The notes beneath the pieces were generated by a model. That model saw nothing but the letters and a program-made list of their open reading frames with translations. It did no database searches and was not told the DNA's origin. A DNA stretch of 64,000 nt from Rhizobium sp. BT03 (GTDB lineage: Bacteria; Pseudomonadota; Alphaproteobacteria; Rhizobiales; Rhizobiaceae), in contig NZ_CP125640.1 of the NCBI RefSeq assembly GCF_030053155.1, forward strand, positions 4,066,001-4,130,000. The letters run 5' to 3'. This document shows positions 15,456 through 23,828 of the stretch, piece after piece. Each line of letters begins with the position of its first letter. The stretch's first letter is position 1. A program made the translations under genes and the position numbers.

Positions 15456-16992
15456 AGCTTGTGAAGCTTTTGAATCTTGTGCGTTTCAGGCCAGTGTTGG
15501 CTGGTCTTGGCTGGCCGATGCCATCGAGCGTTAGCCGATTACGCGGTGCGTTTTGATGGTCGCGTGTTGGCGTCAGGGTGATTGCCCTGGTTTAGCCATT
15601 GGCAAGCCGATGGCCTTGCAGGATATTGTTGGTGAGTGCGTAGCAGAGCACGACGGCCTGGACCTTTTCGATGCCGCGCACCGTCAATTGTCGCAGATTC
15701 CAGTTGCGCCAGCGGGCATGGATGCATTCGCAGATCGAGCGGGGTTTGTACTGAGCCTTGCCCGTCTCGCTTCCCATGCGGGTCCGCCAGGTTGACACAC
15801 CCGCACCGTCGCCGCGCCGCGGCAAGAAGGGATCGGTTCCGTGTTTGGACTGCGTGGGCGGACAAAAGACCTCGACCCCTTCGCCGTGCGCCCACTCGAT
15901 ATCTTCAGCGCTGCAAAAGCCGCCATCGGCGAGATAGCGGCGCGGCAGATGGCCGCTCAGCGCGCGCAACCGCTCCAGCATCGGCCGCATGAGGCCGCGA
16001 TCGGAGCCGGCATTGGTCACCTCGAGCCCGACCACGAACTGCTCGCCGGCGGTGCTCGCAACCTGCACATTATAAGCCGGACGGAAGCCGCCGTCGGCCA
16101 TCTTCATCACCCGCGCCTGCGCATCCGTGCTGGAGGCGCGCGGCTCCTTCGGCTTTTTGCCATTGCCGCGCTTTTCTTCGCGCGCTTGGCGATGGCGCTG
16201 AATCTCGTCAAGAGCGGCCTTGGCTGCTCTGAGCCGCTCGCCGCGCTCACGCGCCGCTCGTTGCCTGGCAGCCTCGATGCGCCGAGTGCTGGCATCCGAA
16301 CGCGCATCGACCTCGCGCTTGAGCTGATCCACAACCGCCTCGGCAATGGAAAGATGCCGATCAAGCGTCGCCTTGCGGCCGAACGAGGCGGCACCCGCGC
16401 TCGCCCGGACCCGCACGCCATCCTGCGCCAAATTATCGAAAGCGACGAGGCCGGCATCGGCAAGCGCCGCCAGATGCTCGGCCAGCAGCCGGTCGAGCAG
16501 ATCGGCGCAACCAACCCGAAAATCCGACAGCGTGTGATAGTTCACCGAGACGCCGCCGCACAGCCAGCGATAGACGTCGTGGCTCCCGCACAGCCGTTCC
16601 AGCGCCCGCGCACTGCCGACGCCATCGCTGCTGGCATAGAGCCACAGCGCCAGCAAAAGCCGTGGCGAAATCGGCGGATGGCCCGGCCGCTGCTCACGCG
16701 CTTTGATCCGATCTTCAAGCGCGCTCAGATCCAGTCCCTCGACATAGCTCCAAATCACGCGCACCGCGTGATCCTGGCCGATCAAGCTGTCGATATCCAC
16801 GGCACGCAACTCGATCTGATCGCGCACCGGCTCGCGCATGCGCGCCGCCCCGCGCCCCGCCTGAGCACTGCGCTGCGATCCATGCACCGGCAATCCTTCG
16901 AACAGCTCGTCGCTCACCATCATCCCCCAAGCAAATCAACCACCCAACAGAATCACAATCCCATCGACACCGCCACAAAACATTCACAGGCT
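15456..16992 (-). mobile_element. IS1182-like insertion sequence, 1537 bp, with 5-bp target duplication
   Basis: The ends are imperfect inverted repeats. The left end reads AGCTTGTGAAGCTTTTG and the right end, reverse-complemented, reads AGCCTGTGAATGTTTTG (14 of 17 match). CTGAG is repeated directly on both sides (15451-15455 and 16993-16997). Removing the element and one CTGAG restores the palindromic repeat CCTCATCCTGAGGCGC found intact elsewhere nearby, so the insertion point is certain. One transposase gene fills it. Confidence 0.88.
15592..16923 (-). CDS. IS1182-family DDE transposase
   Basis: This 443-residue protein has the layout of IS1182-type transposases. The N-terminal part has the DHAVRVIWSYVEGLDLS segment, then SPRLLLALWLYASSDGVGSARALERLC and YHTLSDFR. 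A basic coiled middle (about 190-255, ERGERLRAAKAALDEIQRHRQAREEKRG) follows, and then the catalytic core with the ADGGF-type segment twice (MKMADGGFRPAYNVQ and YLADGGFCS) and a C-terminal RNWNLRQLTVRGIEKVQ. The frame is intact from ATG to stop and the element's ends are present, so it may still be active. A second ATG (codon 2) is equally usable as a start. Confidence 0.92.
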   Translation of the reverse strand: MMVSDELFEGLPVHGSQRSAQAGRGAARMREPVRDQIELRAVDIDSLIGQDHAVRVIWSYVEGLDLSALEDRIKAREQRPGHPPISPRLLLALWLYASSDGVGSARALERLCGSHDVYRWLCGGVSVNYHTLSDFRVGCADLLDRLLAEHLAALADAGLVAFDNLAQDGVRVRASAGAASFGRKATLDRHLSIAEAVVDQLKREVDARSDASTRRIEAARQRAARERGERLRAAKAALDEIQRHRQAREEKRGNGKKPKEPRASSTDAQARVMKMADGGFRPAYNVQVASTAGEQFVVGLEVTNAGSDRGLMRPMLERLRALSGHLPRRYLADGGFCSAEDIEWAHGEGVEVFCPPTQSKHGTDPFLPRRGDGAGVSTWRTRMGSETGKAQYKPRSICECIHARWRNWNLRQLTVRGIEKVQAVVLCYALTNNILQGHRLANG

Positions 16993-17360
16993 CTGAGGCG
17001 CACCGCAGGGGCCTCGAAGGACGAGGTCGGTCACCGGTAACTTCTCCGGCAATAGGGGCTGCGCCCATCACCCGCCCCCGTCCTTCGAGGCTCCGGCCCT
17101 TGGCCTACGCACCTCAGGATGAGGGCTGATCGTGGTGCCGTGTGGCTGGCGCGCGATCGGTATGCTAGGTGGCTGATGGGCTGATCGGTATGTCGTGTTG
17201 CTGGCGGGCGATCAGTACGGCCGAGCCGTGCATGCTGACTCTAGCTGTCGGCTGCCGCTCCGCTCTCCGGTCAGCCACAAGCCGCGCCCTCCCTCCGCCC
17301 TCATCCTGAGGTGCCCCGCAGGGGCCTCGAAGGACGAGGCAGGCCACCGGCCACCCCCGC
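16993..17360. repeat. Palindromic repeats downstream of the insertion sequence
   Basis: This holds the right half of the interrupted palindromic element (16993-17130, arms with CGAAGGACG and CGTCCTTCG, closing at CCTCAGGATGAGG) and a half copy at about 17297-17345. No gene is seen. Confidence 0.65.
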
Positions 17361-17657
17361 TCACTCCACCTTGACCGGCCCGCGCTTCGACAACGCCGGC
17401 AAGGCCTCGTAATCCATGGCAATCAACGCCTCCTTCTTGCGGCGCGACCAGCCCTTGATCTGGCGCTCGCGGGCGATGGCGTCGATGATGCGGTCATAGG
17501 TTTCGGTGAAGACGAGTTCGACGGGCAAGCGCTTGGCGGTGTAGCCGTCATAGCTCCCGGCATTGTGCTCCCAGACACGCGCCTCGATCTCCTGCTTGGT
17601 CAGCCCGGTGTAATAAGAGCCGTCGCTGCAGCGGGGGATGTAGACGGTGACTTCCAT
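17361..17657 (-). CDS. GIY-YIG nuclease-superfamily protein (UPF0213/YhbQ type)
   Basis: This 98-residue protein is a single GIY-YIG domain. The first motif is VTVYIPRCSDGSYYTGLT (residues 3-20), the conserved Arg lies in EIEARVWEHNAG, then GSYDGYTAKRLPVELVF with the conserved Tyr/Lys, and the Glu lies in DAIARERQIKGWSRRKKEALI. Length matches the small stand-alone members, whose role is unclear (DNA repair or a mobile-element origin are both suggested). It sits in the middle of intergenic repeats, on the same strand as the transposase. The start at 17657 is supported by family alignment. Confidence 0.9.
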   Translation of the reverse strand: MEVTVYIPRCSDGSYYTGLTKQEIEARVWEHNAGSYDGYTAKRLPVELVFTETYDRIIDAIARERQIKGWSRRKKEALIAMDYEALPALSKRGPVKVE

Positions 17658-17720
17658 GGCGGGAGGCTAGCATGCGGAGCGAGTGAGCAGCAATCGTGCG
17701 GTCCTAGAGTGGCGATCACC

Positions 17721-18196
17721 CGCCCTCGTGGTTCGAGACGGCCCTGCGGGCCCCCTCACCATGAGGGCTAGTTGTTGTGCCGTGTGGCTGGTGGGCTGAT
17801 CGTTGTGCCGTGTTTTGCAATTGGGCTCTGGCGTGCCGGTGTTTTGCAGGCTGGGGCTCCGGCGTGCCGTTCCACTCTGTGATGCGGCAAGCCGCACCCT
17901 CTCTCCGCCCTCATCCTGAGGCGCCCCGCAGGGGCCTCGAAGGACGGGGGCGGCCACCGGCGCTCAAACGTATCGGCATGCCACCCGCCCTCGTGGTTCG
18001 AGACGGCCCTGCGGGTCTCCTCACCATGAGGGCTAATTGTTGTGCCGCGTGGCTGGTGGGCTGATCGTTGAGCCGTGTTTGCAGACTGGACTCTGGCGTG
18101 CCGTTTCACTCTGTGAAGAGGCACGCCGCACCCTCTCCCCGCCCTCATCCTGAGGTGCCCCGCAGGGGCCTCGAAGGACGGGGGCGGCCACCGGCG
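17721..18196. repeat. Tandem duplication of a ~240-base intergenic repeat unit
   Basis: Two similar units stand in tandem, about 17721-17963 and about 17986-18196. Each runs CGCCCTCGTGGTTCGAGACGG, CTCACCATGAGGGCTA, TGGCTGGTGGGCTGATCGTTG, CTCTGGCGTGCCG, CCCTCATCCTGAGG, CGAAGGACGGGGGCGGCCAC. They differ by small indels, so the duplication is not recent. No gene lies between 17658 and 18214. Confidence 0.7.
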
Positions 18197-18214
18197 CCGA
18201 AGCCGAGATAGAGG

Positions 18215-18454
18215 TCAGCCAACCTTTGTCGAAGGGTTGATCCAGTCCTGGCGCGGCAGTTCGGGCTTCGGCTGCTTCGGGCGGAATTTCACCAGCACCT
18301 CGCGGCCGTCGACCGAGGCCTGCGTGCGTTCCAGCGCGGCCCGCTCGGCAACCGCCTGGCGCCAATGATCGTCATCGCGCCCGTCGGGGCGGCCCTGTTC
18401 TTCCCAGATCGCGTAGGCCCTTTTGCTGATCCATTCGTGGCGTCTGTCGCTCAT
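18215..18454 (-). CDS. DUF2934 family protein
   Basis: This 79-residue protein begins MSDRRHEWISKRAYAIWEEQ, then GRPDGRDDDHWRQAVAER. The pattern (I-x-x-RAYxIWExxGxPxGRDxxHWxxA) is that of DUF2934, a small domain common in rhizobia with no known function. The C-terminal tail is Pro/Lys-rich (FRPKQPKPELPRQDW). The start at 18454 matches the family. It lies 25 bases after the next gene upstream on the same strand, so they may be co-transcribed. Confidence 0.88.
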   Translation of the reverse strand: MSDRRHEWISKRAYAIWEEQGRPDGRDDDHWRQAVAERAALERTQASVDGREVLVKFRPKQPKPELPRQDWINPSTKVG

Positions 18455-18479
18455 CTATCCATTCCATGTGTTAAAGGCT

Positions 18480-18704
18480 TCATTCGGCAATTCTGTCCTG
18501 CGGAAGCGGTCTGTCGTGGCGAACGGGCAGGCGGCGCTTGGCGGCCATCAGCAGGTCGAGTTCGATCGAGGAAGGCCCGAAACGGGTGAAAAGGCTTTCG
18601 GCCTGCTCGCCGCCCAGGCCGTATTTGGAAGCGAATTCGTCAAGGCTGTAGGGACGGCCGCGCACGACCCTGCTTCGGCGCTCCGGTTCACGGATTTGCG
18701 TCAT
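18480..18704 (-). CDS. Small hypothetical protein (weak DUF3606 resemblance)
   Basis: From the ATG at 18704 the protein has 74 residues: a basic start (MTQIREPERRSRVVRGRPY), then a helical pair SLDEFASKYGLGGEQAESLF and FGPSSIELDLLMAAKRR, and a polar tail. The two-helix pattern with a turn recalls DUF3606 or a degenerate helix-turn-helix, but I am not sure. An upstream in-frame ATG at 18743 exists; 18704 is preferred because it begins the conserved-looking part. It precedes the DUF2934 gene on the same strand. Confidence 0.65.
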   Translation of the reverse strand: MTQIREPERRSRVVRGRPYSLDEFASKYGLGGEQAESLFTRFGPSSIELDLLMAAKRRLPVRHDRPLPQDRIAE

Positions 18705-19054
18705 TGGTGATTCCCCAGACTGTTTTTCGAAGTGTGAGAACAAAACAGATTACAGCGGCAAAAGTTCCGTGATTTTTCAGGGTTTTTTCGCCACTGCAGG
18801 GCGGTCCAGAGGCTGTGGCATGGATTTTCAGGAAAGGTGGCGGCTGCGGAAATTTCGCCTAAAAGACGCAAGAAAATCAGCGCGTTATGGAATTGGCTTC
18901 CGCGAAAGCCGATAAATGGGCTTTACCCCGGCGCGTTAGTCTATAGAATCAATCGTGTTAATCGGTTCGCAGGGGCAGCAAAAACGTCCGTTCCCCGCGT
19001 TGGCGCGACCGATACCGGAGGACTTTGGCTTCAACCCATCAAGAGGAGACAGAC
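18705..19054. other. Intergenic, nothing recognised
   Basis: This 350-base gap separates two divergent genes. I see no tRNA, repeat or conserved operator; it presumably contains both promoters. Confidence 0.5.
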
Positions 19055-19438
19055 ATGATGAATGCCCTGCCGCCACTTCATGACGGCCACGCGCCGTTTA
19101 CCCTCCAGCAGCTGTTTCGCGAAGCGCTTTATGCCTTCGAGGAATGGGACAGCGAATTGACCGAACCGATCGTGACCTACGAAGGACGGGTCATCCCCAT
19201 CGGCTTCGTTTTCGAAGCCATGCGCGAATGCACCGACATCGTGCCGATGAACATCGTCGGCGCCGTCACCGAGCGGCTGACCAAGCCGTGGGAGGGCGAA
19301 GGCCCGCTCGACCAGATGACCTTCTCGACGGCGGCGCGTGTCATGCGCGTGCTGGTGCGCAAGCGCCTGCTTGCCAACGGCACGGTCGATCTCGTCGCCG
19401 TTTCGGCCCACGCGGCCGAAGATCAGAACCGCGACTGA
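19055..19438 (+). CDS. Hypothetical protein, 127 residues
   Basis: The ATG at 19055 (second ATG at 19058) follows AAGAGGAGA at 19041-19049. The product is soluble and acidic, with PFTLQQLFREALYAFEEWDSELTEP at the start, VTYEGRVIPIGFVFEAMRECTDIVP in the middle and MRVLVRKRLL near the end. No signal peptide or known catalytic motif is visible. It is followed after 115 bases by the DUF4174 gene on the same strand. I do not recognise the family, although its composition is that of a core gene. Confidence 0.75.
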   Translation: MMNALPPLHDGHAPFTLQQLFREALYAFEEWDSELTEPIVTYEGRVIPIGFVFEAMRECTDIVPMNIVGAVTERLTKPWEGEGPLDQMTFSTAARVMRVLVRKRLLANGTVDLVAVSAHAAEDQNRD

Positions 19439-19553
19439 CAGGATGAGGATCGCGGCCATGGCTGCGATCCTTTTCCGCTTCCAGGCGGAACCTCGCCCAT
19501 TGCCAGCCGTTTACTGGCATGCCCGCCGCCAGTGCGGGTGAGGAATAAGCACC

Positions 19554-19967
19554 ATGCTGAAATCCATCGTTCATGAAATCATCGGCACGCCGCGGCGTGA
19601 ACCGGAACTTCCGCAGTCGCTCGAGCAGTTTCGCGACAGGAAGCGGGTGCTGATCATCTTTGCCGATGCCCAGGACGACCGCGCCGTCATCCAGGACGAA
19701 TGGCTGCGGAACGCGCATATGCGTCTCATCGAGGAAGACGTCGAAGTTTTCATCATCGCGGGCGGCGGCGCTTTCTCGCTGTTCGACGATGGCTCCGATC
19801 TCGATGCCGACGATGTCAGAGAGCGGCTGCAGGGCCCGCCATCCGGCGAGTTCGGGCTGATCCTGATCGGGCGCGACGGGACCGTCAAGCTGCGCTCGAA
19901 TGAGCCGAGGACTGCGGAGGATATCTTCGCGGCCTTCGAGATGCTGCCGAAGCAGACGCCTTGGTAG
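19554..19967 (+). CDS. DUF4174 domain protein
   Basis: This 137-residue protein has a DUF4174 domain. After a short N-terminal helix come KRVLIIFADAQDDRAVIQDEWL (about 30-50), EEDVEVFIIAGGG (61-73), and FGLILIGRDGTVKLRSNEP (about 99-117), ending MLPKQTPW. The arrangement resembles a thioredoxin-like fold in which the redox Cys pair is missing: there is no Cys at all. No signal peptide is seen, so it is probably cytoplasmic. The gene's function is unknown. It is closed downstream by the inverted repeat at 20054-20097. Confidence 0.85.
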   Translation: MLKSIVHEIIGTPRREPELPQSLEQFRDRKRVLIIFADAQDDRAVIQDEWLRNAHMRLIEEDVEVFIIAGGGAFSLFDDGSDLDADDVRERLQGPPSGEFGLILIGRDGTVKLRSNEPRTAEDIFAAFEMLPKQTPW

Positions 19968-20053
19968 GACTTCGGATTGCGCGTGACGCGCGACGGGGCG
20001 TGGCGAAGCCGCGCGTCCGGCGTCTTCGTATGCCGGCAGCCTGAAAGGCATTC

Positions 20054-20157
20054 CTAAAGCGCGTCGTATCAAGTTTGATTCATGCGACGCGCTTTAGCTC
20101 TTTGTTTGATGCATGTCGTTATCCCGGAACCGCTGCACACTTCCGGGCGACATGCAT
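20054..20157. repeat. Two adjacent intergenic inverted repeats
   Basis: CTAAAGCGCGTCG (20054-20066) pairs perfectly with CGACGCGCTTTAG (20085-20097). Immediately after, ATGCATGTCG (20109-20118) pairs with CGACATGCAT (20148-20157), with an inner CCCGGA/TCCGGG pair. Both are of types found widely between rhizobial genes; they may also end transcription of the two converging genes. Confidence 0.7.
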
Positions 20158-20867
20158 TAAAGCTCGAAGGCTTCCTTGAGGCCGAGGCTCTTGCGTTCGC
20201 GCAGGTCGAGATCGGTCTCGATATGGGCGATGTGATGCAGCATCAGCTGGCAGGCGCGGTCGAGGTCGTTGCTTTCGATCGCCGAGATGATCTCGCCATG
20301 TTCGGAATGGCCGCAGCTGGACGCGGTGGACTGGCCGTAAAGGGCAATCACCAGGGATGAGCGGGCGACGAGCTCTTCCATGAAGCGCTGCATGATCGCG
20401 TTGCCTGAGATCTCCGCCAGCATCAGGTGGAAATCGCCCGACGCCTTGATCTCGGCGCGGCGCGCCGTCTGGCCGCGTTCGCTCATCAGCCGGCCTTCCT
20501 CCAGCAGCAGCTGTTTCAGCTGGCTGATATCATCCGCGGTGATCCGCACTGCTGCCTCACGCAATATGCCGGGTTCGACCAGGCGGCGGGCGGAAAAGAT
20601 CTGGCGGGCCTCCTCCGGCGAGGGATAGGCGACGAAGGCGCCGCGGTTCTTCTCGACGCTGACGAGGCCCTCATAGGAGAGCGCCTGCAGGGCGGCGCGG
20701 GCAAGCGTGCGGCTGACGTTGAAGAGATTGCCGACATCGCTTTCCGAAAGCTTGGTGCCGGGCGAAAGCCGGCGCTCGACGATCGCCTCGCGAATGGCGT
20801 CGCGGATCTGCTGCGCGCCGGTTTCGGCGGATTCTTCGGCCTGCATAGCCTTGGCGGCGGATTTCAT
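20157..20867 (-). CDS. GntR-family regulator, FCD subfamily
   Basis: This 236-residue protein has an N-terminal winged helix (AQQIRDAIREAIVERRLSPGTKLSESDVGNLFNVSRTLARAALQALSYEGLVSVEKNRGAFVA, about 17-82) and a C-terminal all-helical FCD ligand domain. The latter includes the metal-site motif ASGDFHLMLAEISGN (conserved Asp and His) and later His residues in GHSEHGEIISAIE and HHIAHIETDL. I start at the ATG 20867; the open frame extends ten codons further. It diverges from the ABC transporter/racemase operon and probably regulates it in response to a carboxylate or amide ligand. Confidence 0.9.
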   Translation of the reverse strand: MKSAAKAMQAEESAETGAQQIRDAIREAIVERRLSPGTKLSESDVGNLFNVSRTLARAALQALSYEGLVSVEKNRGAFVAYPSPEEARQIFSARRLVEPGILREAAVRITADDISQLKQLLLEEGRLMSERGQTARRAEIKASGDFHLMLAEISGNAIMQRFMEELVARSSLVIALYGQSTASSCGHSEHGEIISAIESNDLDRACQLMLHHIAHIETDLDLRERKSLGLKEAFEL

Positions 20868-20950
20868 GAAATCATTCCCTGATGGCGGGCAAACCATATC
20901 CGGCTTCGCGGCAAAAGTTAAACGGAATTTGTGCCCGAAACGTCGGCATC

Positions 20951-20962
20951 ATTGTATACGAT
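20951..20962. promoter_or_regulatory. GTATAC-centred palindrome, candidate GntR/FCD operator
   Basis: ATTGTATACGAT is palindromic except at one base pair. It lies in the divergent gap between the GntR gene and the ABC operon. FCD-type GntR regulators typically bind GTATAC or similar cores. A related site, ATCGTATACGTT, lies upstream of the proline-racemase-like gene near 41962. Confidence 0.5.
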
Positions 20963-21130
20963 TTTCTGCACAAATTGAGCACGAAAGCCTAAATCATGTG
21001 CAGACACTGCCTTGCCCATAATTTTCCCTCATCGATGGATCGTCGATAAAACCGTTGTTTCACAATGGTTTGGTCTATGCAATGGAATCTGGCACGGCAG
21101 ATGCATCGTCTTTTCCAAACAGGGGAAGGC

Positions 21131-22222
21131 ATGATGTCGAAAGCGGCAGAGATCGATATAGTATCCGTTTCGAAGGTCTATGGGGCGACGACGGCCGTCC
21201 ATGGGATCAGCCTGAAAATTCCGGCCGGCGCCTATTGCTGCTTCCTCGGCCCGTCGGGCTGCGGCAAGACCTCGACGCTGCGTATGATCGCTGGCCATGA
21301 AAGCATTTCGTCGGGCGATATCCGGCTCGGCAATACTGTTGTCACCGATTTTCCGCCGGCCAGGCGCGGCACGGCGATGATGTTTCAGTCCTATGCGCTG
21401 TTTCCGCATCTCGACCTCATCGACAACGTCGCCTTCAGCCTGAAGATGAAGGGCGTCGACAAGGCCGAGCGGCGGGCCAAGGCACTCGATATGCTGAGGC
21501 TGATGCAGATGGAGCCTTATGCCAGCAGGCGCCCGGCCCAGCTTTCCGGCGGCCAGCAGCAGCGTGTGGCGCTGGCGCGCGCACTGATCACCGATCCGGA
21601 GGCGCTGCTGCTCGACGAGCCGCTGTCGGCGCTCGATCCATTCCTGAAGATCCGCATGCGCGCCGAACTGAAGAAACTGCAGAAGTCGCTCGGCATCACC
21701 TTCGTGCATGTCACCCACAGCCAGGAAGAGGCGATGGCGCTCGCCGATATCATGGTCATCATGAATGACGGCCGGATCGAGCAGGCGGCCGCGCCCCGCG
21801 AAGTGTTCGAGAAGCCGGCAACCGCCTTCGTCGCCCGCTTCATGGGCGATCACAACGTGCTCAGCGGCCGGGTGACCTCAAGCGAGAACGGCGTGCTCGT
21901 CATGACTGTGCCGGAAGGGCAGAGCTTTTCGGTGCGCGGGGCGGGCAGGGAGGTCGGCGAGCCGGTCGATATCGGCATCCGCACCGACCGCGTGCGCCTG
22001 CAAGTGGCGACCGAATGGACGCTCGGCTTCAACGGCACCGTCTCAAACGTCGAATATCGCGGCTCCTCGGTGAAGATCACCGTTGTCGGCGCCGGCAGCG
22101 ACGACTTCACCGTCATATCAGACGATAGCGACTATTTCGCCCGGCCGGTTTCGGTCGGCGATGCCGTCGCGCTCAGCTGGGCGCTCGAGGATGCCGTGCT
22201 TCTCGGCCGCTCTTCTGCATGA
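21131..22222 (+). CDS. ABC transporter ATP-binding protein (PotA-like)
   Basis: This 363-residue ATPase has a Walker A GPSGCGKTS (residues 40-48), Q-loop in MMFQSYALFP, signature LSGGQQQR, Walker B ALLLDEP and switch His in VTHSQEEAMALAD. A C-terminal TOBE-like regulatory domain follows (about 245-363). The pattern fits importers of putrescine/spermidine type, which carry small organic compounds using the binding protein and two permeases encoded downstream. The start at 21131 (or the ATG at 21134) follows GGGGAAGG. It is first in an operon divergent from the GntR regulator. Confidence 0.92.
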   Translation: MMSKAAEIDIVSVSKVYGATTAVHGISLKIPAGAYCCFLGPSGCGKTSTLRMIAGHESISSGDIRLGNTVVTDFPPARRGTAMMFQSYALFPHLDLIDNVAFSLKMKGVDKAERRAKALDMLRLMQMEPYASRRPAQLSGGQQQRVALARALITDPEALLLDEPLSALDPFLKIRMRAELKKLQKSLGITFVHVTHSQEEAMALADIMVIMNDGRIEQAAAPREVFEKPATAFVARFMGDHNVLSGRVTSSENGVLVMTVPEGQSFSVRGAGREVGEPVDIGIRTDRVRLQVATEWTLGFNGTVSNVEYRGSSVKITVVGAGSDDFTVISDDSDYFARPVSVGDAVALSWALEDAVLLGRSSA

Positions 22223-22267
22223 ACCATCACCAACCATCCTTCCGCATCAACAAAAAGGGGAACTGAC

Positions 22268-23566
22268 ATGACGACTGAGATGACATCGACCAAGGCTGGG
22301 AAGGGTCTTTCCCGCCGCACGCTGCTGAAGACGGGTGCCGCCGCCGTCGGCGCCATTGCCGGCTCCGGCGCGATCACCGGCTTCCCGACTATCTGGGCGA
22401 AGACGAATATCACCCTTCGCCAGTTCGGTACTGGCGTCTCGAACATCAATGCCATCGCCGAGAAGTGCAAAGCCGATCTCGGCATCACGCTGGAGATGAC
22501 GGCGACCGATTCCGACGCCGCCGCCCAGCGCGCCGTCACCCAGCCCGACAGCTACGACATCGCCGACATCGAATACTGGATCGCCAAGAAGGTGTTCCCG
22601 ACCGGCGTGCTGCAGCCGATGGACGTCAAGAAGCTGAAATATTACGACAAGATCGTGCCGCTGTTCATCAACGGCAAGCTGAAGCCGGACAGCGTCATCG
22701 CCCAGGGCACGGCGCCGCACACGGTCGGCTTCGTCGAAGCCCAGGATTCCAAGAAATTCGCCAAGGAGCCGACCCAGTGGATGACGATGGTTCCGACCAT
22801 CTATAACGCCGATACGCTCGGCATCCGCCCTGATCTCACCGGCCGTCCGATCACCAGCTGGGCCGATATTCTCGATCCGGCCTTCAAGGGCAAGACCGCG
22901 ATCCTCAACATTCCGTCGATCGGCATCATGGACGCCGCGATGATCATGGAAGCCGCCGGCAAGATCAAATATGCCGACAAGGGCAACATGACCAAGGAAG
23001 AGATCGATAAGACGATCGAATTCCTGATCAAGACCAAGGGCGACGGCCAGTTCCGCGCTTTCTGGAAGTCGTTCGACGAGTCGGTCAACCTGATGGCCTC
23101 GGGCGAAGTCGTCATCCAGTCGATGTGGTCGCCGGCCGTCGCCGCCGTCCGCTCCAAGGGCATCGCCTGCACCTTCCAGCCGCTCAAGGAAGGCTACCGC
23201 GCCTGGGGCGGCGGCCTCGGCCTTGCCTCGCACCTGAAGGGCGCCGAGCTCGATGCGGCTTACGAGTACATCAACTGGTACACCTCCGGCTGGGTCGGCG
23301 GCTATCTCAACCGCCAGGGCTACTATTCCGCCTGCATGGACACCGCCAAGAACTTCATGTCGGCCGACGAGTGGGGCTACTGGATCGAGGGCAAGCCGGC
23401 GCAGGGCGATATCCTGTCGCCCGAGGGCAAGGTGATGGAAAAGGCCGGAGCCGTCCGCGACGGCGGCGCCTTCGAAGCCCGCATGGGCGCCGTCGCCTGC
23501 TGGAACTCGGTGATGGACGAAGACCGCTACATGGTCCGCCGCTGGAACGAGTTCATCGCGGCTTGA
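22268..23566 (+). CDS. ABC transporter substrate-binding protein with Tat signal
   Basis: This 432-residue protein has a twin-arginine signal: SRRTLLKTGAAAVGAIAGSG (residues 15-34), followed by the mature part. It is a type 2 periplasmic binding protein of the PotD kind (for example TFQPLKEGYRAWGGGLGLAS and EYINWYTSGWVGGYLNRQGYYS). The Tat signal suggests it is folded or cofactor-bound before export, which is common for this subgroup in rhizobia. The substrate is not evident; the neighbouring racemase suggests a nitrogen compound related to hydantoins or amino acids (inference). It lies 45 bases after the ATPase gene. Confidence 0.9.
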   Translation: MTTEMTSTKAGKGLSRRTLLKTGAAAVGAIAGSGAITGFPTIWAKTNITLRQFGTGVSNINAIAEKCKADLGITLEMTATDSDAAAQRAVTQPDSYDIADIEYWIAKKVFPTGVLQPMDVKKLKYYDKIVPLFINGKLKPDSVIAQGTAPHTVGFVEAQDSKKFAKEPTQWMTMVPTIYNADTLGIRPDLTGRPITSWADILDPAFKGKTAILNIPSIGIMDAAMIMEAAGKIKYADKGNMTKEEIDKTIEFLIKTKGDGQFRAFWKSFDESVNLMASGEVVIQSMWSPAVAAVRSKGIACTFQPLKEGYRAWGGGLGLASHLKGAELDAAYEYINWYTSGWVGGYLNRQGYYSACMDTAKNFMSADEWGYWIEGKPAQGDILSPEGKVMEKAGAVRDGGAFEARMGAVACWNSVMDEDRYMVRRWNEFIAA

Positions 23567-23569
23567 TGT

Positions 23570-23820
23570 TTCAGGGCGGGGCAGCATTGTCTTTCGCTGA
23601 CGCTCAAGACGTCGCTTCGCTCCGCCCCCTCATCTGCCCTTCGGGCATCTTCTCCCCGCTGGGGAGAAGGGGAGTTCGCGGCTAGAGTCGCATAATGAAA
23701 GCAAGGTTTGCGGTGGCCGGGGCGCTGCCGCGATTCCTCTTCTCCCCAGCGGGGAGAAGGTGCCGGCAGGCGGATGAGGGGGCGGCATCCTCGACCATGC
23801 CAGTCAATGAGATAACGGAG
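23570..23820. repeat. Intergenic repeats inside the transporter operon
   Basis: The gap between binding protein and first permease contains two stems built on CTTCTCCCC and GGGGAGAAG (about 23648-23672 and 23740-23760), flanked by CCCTCATCTGCC-like and GGCGGATGAGGG segments. Similar repeats lie at 37070-37125, 41140-41300 and 52698-52835. No gene is present. Confidence 0.65.
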
Positions 23821-23828
23821 AACCGGAC

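Noticed and set aside
15841..17040. 399-codon plus-strand frame across the insertion sequence
   Set aside because: It is the antisense shadow of the transposase gene; high GC keeps the frame open.
15190..18200. Repeat cluster as a CRISPR array
   Set aside because: Units are large palindromes without regular spacers of constant length, and no cas gene is present.
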